From contig NZ_JAQBNR010000048.1 of the NCBI RefSeq assembly GCF_028288465.1, positions 1 to 64,000 on the forward strand: a stretch of 64,000 nt of DNA, given 5' to 3'. Below are positions 5,698-13,927 of this stretch, one piece after another. Numbering within the stretch: position 1 is the first letter of the stretch; every line of letters starts with the position of its first letter. The position numbers and the translations under genes are program-made. The notes beneath the pieces are model-generated. The model saw only the letters and a program-made list of their open reading frames with translations, searched no databases and was not told the DNA's origin. The DNA is from Ferruginibacter sp. (GTDB lineage Bacteria > Bacteroidota > Bacteroidia > Chitinophagales > Chitinophagaceae).

Positions 5698-7983
5698 TTA
5701 AAATAAAATTATCTTTTTAACTACCCTGTCGTTGCCCATAAAAACCTGCACCAATACAGTTTGATTGTGTAACCCGGTGCTGTAGTTTTCAATGTGGACG
5801 GTATTATTTCCCGGGCTGGATTTTTGCGTGGACGAAGCCAGCATCCTTCCATACATATCTTCCATTCTTATTGCAACATCAGTGGCTTTTTTAGTATAAA
5901 AATTTACCCGCACTTTTTCGGACGATGACTGATATATACCGGTTACATAATTGTTGTTCTCCTGTTCTTTTGATGCAACTTTTGCAATATAAGAATATTG
6001 ACTTTTACCTGTAGTGAGTACTATTTTAACACGGTAATATAAAGTAGCGGACAAACCATTGCGAACATCATCACTATAATAATACGCACTATTGTTTTGT
6101 GTGTTTGCACCAACCTTATACACCTGAGTAAAATTAATGCCGTCATTACTTCTTTCAATCTCGTAATGATCAGTTCCTTCTTCGGTTTGCATAGTCCACT
6201 GAACATTTACCTGCAGGTTAGCTGCAAAAGTGGCTTTTAATGTGCCGAAAATTATTGCCAATGTTTTTTGAGCGCTGTACAGTACATACGTTTTAGCAGT
6301 ATCCTTACAGCCATTGCGTTTTTCTGTAACTACCAGCTGGTGCCAGCCACTGTCGGTAGTAACAGGATTTTGTATTAATGAACTAAACCCTTTGGCATTC
6401 GTCCAGCTCCATAATAAACCCTGTGAGCCTCCAAAAGGTGTTGCGTAATTGCTCCTGGCTGTATCGCCCCCTAATAGCAGTACCGTAGTGGTAAATGACT
6501 GATCAATAATTCCAATTGAAGAAGCTGATGCAACCGGTTTGTAGTTGTCCAATCCTACCGTTACTGAGTCAGTGTTTTGCGGACAACCGGGAGCGGCTGC
6601 AGTACTAAGATAATACTTGCCGGCTTTGTTAACTGTAATACTACTGGTATCTGCTTTTCCGACAATATTGCCGGTGCTGGTGCTCCAGTTATAGTACCTG
6701 CCCTGATCGATTACGGATGGAATTAATTGTGTCTGAGATTTGGAACAAGTTAAAGGAGCTGGCGATACAATAGTAGCAGCAACAGAGGGCGCATCCAGAA
6801 ATGGATAAGGGCCTGCAAAATCGGATAATGCAGCTGTAAAGCTGGCAGACGACCTTGTTTTAATTATTATCCTGGTAAAGGCAGGATTACAACTATTGCC
6901 AGCCGTGTTATTAAAGGCAGGATCAATACCTATAGAAGTCAAATCAACCGCAGTTTCAGAAAATTGACTTACAGAATTAAATTCAGTGAAGTAATTGTTG
7001 ACGGAAGTGCCCAAATCTTTTGAGGCGGTTCCCCAGACCGGCCCTGCAATCATTGCGGAATTGACTGAACCCCAGAGTGGCAGCGTATAACCAGTTTTGG
7101 CTATTATTTTTGCATATCCATAGGTAGCATTGTTACCTGCGCCGTAAAACTCACCCGGCACAAAATTAAATTTTTGCTGACCATAGGTATTTGAATAAGT
7201 CGCCTCGCTCACCCAGATATAAATAGAGATATCGGTAACGTTGGTGCTGGAATAAGTTAAACTAACATCTATATCCCCAATTTTTTTAAGACTCCCATCT
7301 GTATTAAATTGAAAATCTTCATGACCTCCTTTTGCAGAAGAGCCTCCGTTTGAAAATTTACCAGTGACAGAATCGTACGCCAGCCTGTTTACAAACAATT
7401 CAAAATCTACATACCTGTTACCCGAAGTACTCAATATGGTAGAACCCATGGACAATATTACGTGGCTCGGATTGGGATTATTGATGGTTGTGCCGTCTCT
7501 TCTCATACCTGCATAGGCATCAATAAGGTCAGATTTATCCTGTACCATTCCACCACTGGGAGTAGTACTCCATACAGAAGGATCGTCGCCATTTTTACTT
7601 CCACTTGCAAAACTGGTTTTATCATTATTATTATAATCCCGGCCGTAAATAGCGTCCATATGCAAGAAGGTATCCACAACACTAAACCTGGGAATAGCGG
7701 AGCCCCTGGTAAAAGAGATATTGTTACCATTGGATAACAATGTTTTTAACATGGTGGCTCCCGTGGTGTCTATTACTCCCCTGCCGGTACCGTTATTTGT
7801 TTTAAACCAGTCGTGGGAACCTGCCGCGGTAAACGTTCCATTTTGGCGGTAATCTGAATATAAATCGCCATCAATTCCAAATTTGGCTACTAAAGCACTG
7901 TTTTGAATTTGACAAACACTTGTGAGCGAAAGCAACAACATAGTTGGTGTCAGCGTTAAAAAGATGCGGGTAAACTTTTTCAT
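5698..7983 (-). CDS. Secreted protein with T9SS type A sorting domain
   Basis: 761 residues. A signal peptide covers about 1-25 (KKFTRIFLTLTPTMLLLSLTSVC). The large central region (30-560) is Ser/Thr/Asn/Gly-rich and shows no enzyme motif I recognise; it includes an Ig-like or PKD-like stretch around 425-500 (PLTCSKSQTQLIPS...GKYYLST). A fibronectin-III-like part around 590-670 (VQWTMQTEEGTDHYEIERSNDG) precedes the C-terminal ~75 residues, which look like the sorting domain of type IX cargo (VRVNFYTKKATDVAIRMEDMYGR ... VFMGNDRVVKKIILF). It is expected at the cell surface or released. Monocistronic, with its own terminator. Confidence 0.8.
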   Translation of the reverse strand: MKKFTRIFLTLTPTMLLLSLTSVCQIQNSALVAKFGIDGDLYSDYRQNGTFTAAGSHDWFKTNNGTGRGVIDTTGATMLKTLLSNGNNISFTRGSAIPRFSVVDTFLHMDAIYGRDYNNNDKTSFASGSKNGDDPSVWSTTPSGGMVQDKSDLIDAYAGMRRDGTTINNPNPSHVILSMGSTILSTSGNRYVDFELFVNRLAYDSVTGKFSNGGSSAKGGHEDFQFNTDGSLKKIGDIDVSLTYSSTNVTDISIYIWVSEATYSNTYGQQKFNFVPGEFYGAGNNATYGYAKIIAKTGYTLPLWGSVNSAMIAGPVWGTASKDLGTSVNNYFTEFNSVSQFSETAVDLTSIGIDPAFNNTAGNSCNPAFTRIIIKTRSSASFTAALSDFAGPYPFLDAPSVAATIVSPAPLTCSKSQTQLIPSVIDQGRYYNWSTSTGNIVGKADTSSITVNKAGKYYLSTAAAPGCPQNTDSVTVGLDNYKPVASASSIGIIDQSFTTTVLLLGGDTARSNYATPFGGSQGLLWSWTNAKGFSSLIQNPVTTDSGWHQLVVTEKRNGCKDTAKTYVLYSAQKTLAIIFGTLKATFAANLQVNVQWTMQTEEGTDHYEIERSNDGINFTQVYKVGANTQNNSAYYYSDDVRNGLSATLYYRVKIVLTTGKSQYSYIAKVASKEQENNNYVTGIYQSSSEKVRVNFYTKKATDVAIRMEDMYGRMLASSTQKSSPGNNTVHIENYSTGLHNQTVLVQVFMGNDRVVKKIILF

Positions 7984-8125
7984 GTAGGGGGAGTTAAATT
8001 AAATTGTGTGTTTTCATCTGAATGCCATAAACCTTGCCATTGATATAACCATCTCAAAATAGATACTTATACGAGTATTAACGCTGTATTTTTCCATTTC
8101 ATAGACACACATTCCATTTTACAGA

Positions 8126-8149
8126 CAAAGCGATGGTTAAATCACTTTG
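8126..8149. promoter_or_regulatory. Imperfect palindrome, possible operator
   Basis: CAAAGCGAT, 6-base spacer GGTTAA, ATCACTTTG: nine-base arms with one mismatch. It lies about 145 bases upstream of the ATG of the secreted protein at 7983. Confidence 0.35.
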
Positions 8150-8930
8150 CACAATGTGGCTGCTTGTTACGCGGCGGATGTCGTCCTTCCCCTGTTTTGC
8201 AAATGACTTATCATCAGCACTAGGCATGTACTCAGCCCACGGTTCTTTGGCATAAACGAGCTATGTTCAATAAAATCTGCCTTTCAATATCTCTTCTAAA
8301 AATGTTTCTTCAACCTGCCAGGCCGGGTAATAAAATCAACACCTGGCTGATCAGTGAGCTTAACGCAAGGCATCAGGAAGACGCCTGCAACAGATGGATG
8401 TAAACAACTAAACGGATTGAAAAGCAATGATAGCTTAGTCAGTAATACATACCAACCAGTTTTCAGCCTTAATATCGCTTATTGGTAAACACGAAACAGA
8501 ATTTCTCGAAATGGATTTAATCAAAATAGACACTTCATCCACCCGGATTATTTTCCACAATTCACCGGTACCCGTATTGGCTATTAACATCCCTGGCAGG
8601 AGGTTGCCCGTATCTAACTGGGAAAATATTTGTGCCCACTATTTGTGTTTTGGGGGACATTAAAGATACGGTTTCATAGGCTAAGCCACAACTATATTTT
8701 TGCTTGTGCCATACTGTATAAAGTTCCAAATCACCTTAAAAAACTGTTGTTTGAAATTTTTATAGCAAAATACTTTTGCTGCTTTATTGGAAGTCTCAAA
8801 CCGATAGCTTTATTTAAAAGCATAGTAAGTTGCCAAACAGCAGGTAACTCTTTAATAACATATAATTTTTTCTTTTGACGGGATAGCTAAAAAGCAGTTT
8901 GTTGAAATACTTTTTTTTTATAGTAAAATC

Positions 8931-8975
8931 CCTGGTTGGTACCTGCCTTATACCTTCTTCGTACCTGCTTCGGGA
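8931..8975. repeat. Degenerate 11-bp tandem repeat, four units
   Basis: Units CCTGGTTGGTA, CCTGCCTTATA, CCTTCTTCGTA and CCTGCTTCGGGA follow one another without gaps (the last is 12 bases). The array lies just past the 3' end of the metalloprotease gene. Function unknown. Confidence 0.5.
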
Positions 8976-9050
8976 CACCTTCGGCAATTGACGCTCCTGG
9001 TACGAAGCAATCCAAAAGGAGGCACGAATGCTCCCTTAACAGAAGCTAAA

Positions 9051-9785
9051 CTATTTTCCAGCATTCGCTTTCAGATCGTTTATGCAATTGTCGTCGAGCG
9101 GGGGTACCGGGTTATTCATAGACCCTGCATTGGTTTCAATGCCATAATACATCAGGCAATTGGTGTTGCTGCAATGGGCGCCGTTGTCCGTGTCCCTGTG
9201 GGGCGACTGCATTGGTGATCCCTGGTTTACCAAACCGAGCAAGTGCCCCATTTCGTGCTGGAGCACGGTACTGAGCAACCTTGATTTGGTGACCCGGCGG
9301 GGGCTGCCGGAATTGTCATTGATGGCCTGCCCAAAAATACAGGTAGAGGTATTCCAGTAAGACGTGGCGAAAGTATTGGCCGAAGTGAAATAACCATCGG
9401 TGATTAAAATATGCACGGAGATGGTGTTAAGCCCGGTAAAAAACAACTGGTTAGGTTGTTCAATTTTTACAATGTCACTTTGGCCTAAAACTGCCTTACC
9501 ACTTGCTGCAACTGGCCTTAACGAGACGGAGATACCACCAGACTTATTGGCGTAGGTGGATATAAAATTAGTGAGGTTGCTAATGGTTGCATCATCCGGT
9601 GCAAAGGCGGGCATGTAATCTACCTGGATTTGTAATGTTGTATAGGGTGCCGCGGTTAATAAATCGTGGGCCGAAACACCCAGCGTTCTGTATTCGTACT
9701 TGCTGGTGAGGTCCTGTTTTTGGCAGGCGGGTAAAAACACCACGCAGCAACATAAAAACCAGTACCCCTTATTTTTAACTGCCAT
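9051..9785 (-). CDS. Zinc metalloprotease lipoprotein, metzincin-like
   Basis: 244 residues. A lipoprotein signal ends at Cys21 (VVFLPAC), placing the protein in a membrane facing the periplasm or surface. The zinc motif is HEMGHLLGLVN, with His177, Glu178 and His181; the third metzincin ligand position (187) is Asn instead of His. Further on, HCSNTNCLMY (His204, Cys205, Cys210, Met212) resembles the HCx4CxM part of archaemetzincins but lies 17 residues later than in that family. His204 or His196 could supply the third zinc ligand and Met212 the Met-turn. Similar HExxHxxGLVN proteins are annotated as membrane metalloproteases in Bacteroidota. Substrate unknown. Confidence 0.8.
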   Translation of the reverse strand: MAVKNKGYWFLCCCVVFLPACQKQDLTSKYEYRTLGVSAHDLLTAAPYTTLQIQVDYMPAFAPDDATISNLTNFISTYANKSGGISVSLRPVAASGKAVLGQSDIVKIEQPNQLFFTGLNTISVHILITDGYFTSANTFATSYWNTSTCIFGQAINDNSGSPRRVTKSRLLSTVLQHEMGHLLGLVNQGSPMQSPHRDTDNGAHCSNTNCLMYYGIETNAGSMNNPVPPLDDNCINDLKANAGK

Positions 9786-10187
9786 AATTTAAATAAGCAT
9801 GGTTGTATAAAAAATAGTTTATCAGACATGAAATAATTTGTCGATAAATAATATTTTAAAAAAACAAATGGTATCACGGAGGACAAATCTACGCTTATAA
9901 AAATTATTTCTCTATAGTATCAATCAATACAGGCAATTTTATTGGCAGTATTAAATAATGACAACAGGCAAATCTTTCACCGCTGTAACAAATATCGTTT
10001 GGAACAAATTTTTTTTCTGAGCACTGACCGGCTGGCGATTGCTGCAGCATGTTGTGCAGAAACATCACCTTCTTCGTGTTGAAGACCCTGTGGTAAAAAT
10101 GTGCATTCAATATAGCTGCCATAGTATATAAAACAGGGGGGCTGCCCAATTGAGCAGCCCCCTTAGTATTTTACGACCAACATTCGT
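9786..10187. other. Intergenic region with a strong terminator
   Basis: Apart from the terminator at 10136-10162 I see only A+T-rich sequence here. An 81-codon minus-strand open frame (9904-10149) runs through the terminator hairpin and is not considered a gene. Confidence 0.5.
10136..10162 (-). terminator. Rho-independent terminator of the 1145-residue protein gene
   Basis: GGGGGCTGC and GCAGCCCCC form a 9-bp G+C-rich stem around an 8-nt loop; on the minus strand it is followed by CTGTTTTATA. Confidence 0.8.
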
Positions 10188-13100
10188 TTATTTGATCTGT
10201 ACCAATTTTCCGTTCACTTGTTTGTCGCCTACACGCAGGGTATAGATCAACGCACCTTTGTTGGAAGAAGGTGTGTTGTAATCTACTACCTGGGTTCTGT
10301 TGGCAAACAGGTAACCGGCAAAAACAGTTTTCACTTTCTGACCCATCATATTGTACACATCCAGGGTGGCTTTACCGGATACAGGGGACACAATGGAGAA
10401 TTTCACCTTGTCGGTAAATGGATTTGGCCAGGCAGTTGCTGTGAGCGCTGTAACCGCCTGTCTGTCTTCTGCCGCAATCATAACTTCCGCAGATCTTGCC
10501 AATGGCGAGCCGCAGGAGGTTGGGTTATTATAATACCCCAGGAAGAACCTACCGCCGTCAAAAGACCGGTTAATCACGTCCACCGCATTGTTGATATCAG
10601 ATAGTGTTACTCCGGAAGGAAGTGCTGCACCACCCAGGGCATTGCTGGCAAGGTTGAGCAGATCACCTACAGTTTTTGTACCACTGTTTATCCAGGCTGT
10701 AAACCCTGCACTGCTGCTAAGCTGCAAGCTGCTGATGGATGTCGCATCAGCTGAACAGGCTATAACTTTGACCGTTGGGCACTTAGAGAAATCTGCCTTT
10801 TGTGTAGTTAGATACCCTGGTTTAAGAATAAGCCCAAGTAATGGATCATTCAGGATAAAATTAGTATTTAAAGTAAGGGTGATGGTTTGTCCCAGCAAAA
10901 CACTTGAAATCTTTTTATTAAACAGCTTGGGAAGGTTGGTAGTAATATTAGTATTGTTATTACTGCCGCTATTTGCTGTTATCACCGCAGCGGCCTGTCC
11001 GGCAGGCATGTCAGATACAAGGTTATTGATTTCCGGTTGTGATGGGCCAACATTAAGGGTACCTACTGTAAAGGTTCTGTTGTTTGCGGCAACACCTAAT
11101 TTTAATTGCTTGCCTGGCATATTGTTAATACTGAGCGCTATCAGGCTGGCGGTATTTCCTTTTCCGCCTGAAGTATAGACTGAACAAGACGGCAGCGTTA
11201 CTTTACCACCCAAATTGCCATAAAATCCTTGGGTTACGGTGTAGTAACCGTTGGCTGCATTTATGCTAACAGAATAACTACAGGTTGCATTGCAGTTAGT
11301 GGTGTAAGTATTATCTATAACTTTCAACGACACCATGTAAGAACCCGTTGTTGTTGTGGTAACAGTAACAGTCTGCGTAGCGGCTGTAGTTAGACCGCCT
11401 GCGAAACTAGCGCCCGCCGTATTGCTCGTAAAGCTCCACAGGTATGCAAAATTTGCTCCGGATGGACCACTCAATTTGACTGCTTGTCCTACGCCCGCAG
11501 AAGAAGACCCTGGACTCGTAATATTGCTAATAGTACAAGATGGCACCGGATTTACGGTAACTGTTGTTTCATCTGATGTAGCAGAACAACCTGCATCATT
11601 GGTAACGGTTACTGTATAAACACCACTGGTAGTTGCGGTATATTTTTGACCGGTTGCACCATCTATCTTAACTCCATCTTTATACCACTGGTTACCTGTT
11701 GCAGAGGAAGAACTCAATATTACACTGCCACCTGCACAGAAGGTAGTGGCACCACTGCTAATGGTAGGTTTGGCCGGTGTGTCATTCACTTTTACAGTTA
11801 TTCCGTCTGATGTAGCAGAACAACCTGCATCATTAGTAACGGTTACTGTATAAACACCACTGGTAGTTGCGGTATATTTTTGACCGGTTGCACCGTCAAT
11901 CTTAATACCATCTTTATACCATTGATTACCCGTTGCGGATGAAGAACTCAGTTCTACACTGCCCCCGGTACAGAAAGTAGTTGGCCCTCCGGTAATGTTT
12001 GGTTTAGTAGGTTTGTCGTTTACTGTTACTGTTCCTTTGGTATCAGTTACAGTACAGGTACCGTCTTTTACGGTGACTGTATAGTCCGTAGTGGATGTTG
12101 GAGAAACAGTGATTGATTTGGTTGTTTCGCCGTTACTCCATAAATAAGAAGAATTCGCTCCATTATTGGTTGCTGTTAATGTTGCCGATTCACCATTGCA
12201 GATAACGGGGCTATTCACAGATACCGTAAGCGTACATGGATCTACACCGAGATGCTTTGAGCAAGTGCTTTTGCAACCATTGGCATTGGTAATGGTCACA
12301 TAATAATCACCTTCATCACTTACATTCACACATTGATCAGCAGATGTAAACCCATTAGGCCCGGTCCATGAATAACTGCTCATACCATCAGCAGCACACC
12401 ACTGGACAGAACCGCCTGAAGTGATCGATCCCTCACCTGTAATAGTGCAGGTAGGCAATTCGTAAACGGTTGTGGAAGCGTTGGCACTATTATTAGTGAG
12501 ATCGGGGTCATCTGTTATTTCGGTAACACTAACTGCGTTACTTACAGAACCACTTACTGTTGGGGTAGCCACCACAGTAAGTGTAACAGATTGCTGTGGA
12601 GAGAGTGCACCAACGTTAAATACGGTTGTTTGGCCCGTTTGACTGGTGGGCGCCCCGGAAGCTGAAACAAAGGTTTGATTTGCACCTAACACGTCTGTTG
12701 CTACAATTCCATTAGCAACAGTGCTGGTTTCATTGTTTTTTATGGAGATGGTGTAAGAAACATTGTCTCCAAGACAAACGGGCTTGGCTGTTTTAGTAAC
12801 TGATATGTCAGCCTGAGCGGTGAAAAAACTTTGAACCTTTAATAGGGGTACTGTTTGGTTTCCGGTATTGATACCATCACCTCCATCCCCTACTGCACCG
12901 GTGTGTGCATCTATCAGTGCTGTTTGCACATTACCGGACGAACCAACAGGAATTGAGCATTTCAACACAACCCAAATCTCAACAATTACCTTGTCCCCTT
13001 GTTCCAGTCCTGAAACCTGGATAGTACCGTGAATGCGTTCGTTACTACCCCCCGCATCCAAAGTAGTAGCAGAATATGAATCTACTTTGGCATTGGCACC

Positions 13101-13625
13101 CGGGTCATTGGTGCCCGGATCACCATAATCTACAAATGCACAATACACCCCATAAGCAGGGTCAAATCCAAAATCATCGCCACTGGTGGTTTTTGCAAGC
13201 CATTCAGGATTAATATTAATAACACCCAAAGATGTTGGTCCAGTTACATCTACCTCAATAAAAAACGGTACCACCTGGCATAAGGCCATGTCCTTTGGAG
13301 CAAGTGATGGAACGGCGTCAAAGTTGGATGAAAGGGGTGGTGCTGCATACGCAACCGCATCAGGCAGGGGGTTGTTAGCTCTTCCAATTCCCCCACTTGG
13401 AGTGGAACAGGATAACAATGCTGGCGCCAGCTTTTGATAAGTTGGCTGGTATGGCCCAGTGTTCATTGCGGGATCGGCGGCAACCCATTTTAGCGAATAA
13501 CTACCGCCTGCATCACTTTGTGCCTGAACAGTAGTTAGAGGAAAGAAACTGTTAATGAATAACAGCGTCATTAAAGAAAAAAGCAATTGCTTTTTTCTTT
13601 TTTCAAAAGGTTTAATTTTTTTCAT
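10188..13625 (-). CDS. Large secreted adhesin-like protein with DUF11, Ig-like repeats and T9SS sorting domain
   Basis: 1145 residues. A signal peptide is at about 1-36 (basic start, then LLFSLMTLLFINSFFPLTTVQA). Residues 40-270 are unclassified; about 272-392 is a DUF11 domain (ADISVTKTAKPVCLGDNVSYTISIKNN). Several Ig-like or PKD-like modules follow. Two of them, about 528-684, are nearly identical 78-residue repeats (CxGGSVxLSSSSATGNQWYK), repeated in DNA with a period of 234 bases. The last ~75 residues are a type A sorting domain (AWPNPFTDKVKFSI ... ANRTQVVDY ... VNGKLVQIK). Likely a surface-attached adhesive or matrix protein. No catalytic motif seen. Confidence 0.85.
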   Translation of the reverse strand: MKKIKPFEKRKKQLLFSLMTLLFINSFFPLTTVQAQSDAGGSYSLKWVAADPAMNTGPYQPTYQKLAPALLSCSTPSGGIGRANNPLPDAVAYAAPPLSSNFDAVPSLAPKDMALCQVVPFFIEVDVTGPTSLGVININPEWLAKTTSGDDFGFDPAYGVYCAFVDYGDPGTNDPGANAKVDSYSATTLDAGGSNERIHGTIQVSGLEQGDKVIVEIWVVLKCSIPVGSSGNVQTALIDAHTGAVGDGGDGINTGNQTVPLLKVQSFFTAQADISVTKTAKPVCLGDNVSYTISIKNNETSTVANGIVATDVLGANQTFVSASGAPTSQTGQTTVFNVGALSPQQSVTLTVVATPTVSGSVSNAVSVTEITDDPDLTNNSANASTTVYELPTCTITGEGSITSGGSVQWCAADGMSSYSWTGPNGFTSADQCVNVSDEGDYYVTITNANGCKSTCSKHLGVDPCTLTVSVNSPVICNGESATLTATNNGANSSYLWSNGETTKSITVSPTSTTDYTVTVKDGTCTVTDTKGTVTVNDKPTKPNITGGPTTFCTGGSVELSSSSATGNQWYKDGIKIDGATGQKYTATTSGVYTVTVTNDAGCSATSDGITVKVNDTPAKPTISSGATTFCAGGSVILSSSSATGNQWYKDGVKIDGATGQKYTATTSGVYTVTVTNDAGCSATSDETTVTVNPVPSCTISNITSPGSSSAGVGQAVKLSGPSGANFAYLWSFTSNTAGASFAGGLTTAATQTVTVTTTTTGSYMVSLKVIDNTYTTNCNATCSYSVSINAANGYYTVTQGFYGNLGGKVTLPSCSVYTSGGKGNTASLIALSINNMPGKQLKLGVAANNRTFTVGTLNVGPSQPEINNLVSDMPAGQAAAVITANSGSNNNTNITTNLPKLFNKKISSVLLGQTITLTLNTNFILNDPLLGLILKPGYLTTQKADFSKCPTVKVIACSADATSISSLQLSSSAGFTAWINSGTKTVGDLLNLASNALGGAALPSGVTLSDINNAVDVINRSFDGGRFFLGYYNNPTSCGSPLARSAEVMIAAEDRQAVTALTATAWPNPFTDKVKFSIVSPVSGKATLDVYNMMGQKVKTVFAGYLFANRTQVVDYNTPSSNKGALIYTLRVGDKQVNGKLVQIK
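11572..12039. repeat. In-gene tandem repeat, two units of 234 bp
   Basis: The unit starting near TCTGATGTA (11572 and 11806) is repeated with only scattered substitutions, so two 78-residue Ig-like modules are nearly identical. Recent duplication or gene conversion is implied; copy number could vary between strains. Confidence 0.8.
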
Positions 13626-13927
13626 TTTAGTTTGTTTACTTGAGTAAATGTGTTGGATAAGAATGCTGGATTTAACTGGTATAGTTGAAACGGGCGGATA
13701 TAGTTTTCCCTGGACTTTACAATTGTAAAATCTTAATTATCTAAAATTCACCAAAGTAAAAACGATGGAATTGTAACTTAGGGAACGGGTAATAAATTTA
13801 AGTGAAATAAGAGATGCTGGTGGCTCAATAGAATTGGATATACGTGCGGGAAAATCTAAGGTAAATTAAAATAAATTGTAATCCTATTAAATAAGGAAAA
13901 TTATTTTTTAAAAATGATTTTAACGGA
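13626..13927. other. Intergenic region, A+T-rich
   Basis: About 300 bases between two minus-strand genes. It should hold the promoter of the gene starting at 13625; I could not identify one with confidence, and there is no clear terminator for the gene ending at 13928. Confidence 0.4.

Larger units (their letters stand above)
7984..9050. other. Long intergenic region (1.07 kb) without a convincing gene
   Basis: It holds the 5' flank of the 5698-7983 gene, a palindrome at 8126-8149 and an 11-bp degenerate tandem array at 8931-8975. A 67-codon open stretch at 8439-8663 (ATG at 8511, product begins MDLIKIDTSSTRIIFHNSPV) has amino-acid composition that could be coding but no family match I recognise; it may be a gene remnant. 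Confidence 0.5.

Noticed and set aside
8439-8663. 67-codon open stretch with ATG at 8511
   Set aside because: Reads somewhat protein-like but lacks a recognisable family, neighbours or start signals; kept only as a possible remnant.
8630-8878. 82-codon plus-strand open frame
   Set aside because: Composition is Phe/Leu/Ile/Lys-rich as expected of A+T-rich non-coding DNA; no promoter or family resemblance.
8881-9050. CRISPR-like array
   Set aside because: Repeat units are 11 bases without spacers; nothing in the window has CRISPR geometry, and no cas genes are present.
9904-10149. 81-codon minus-strand open frame
   Set aside because: Runs through the terminator hairpin of the adjacent gene; no family resemblance.
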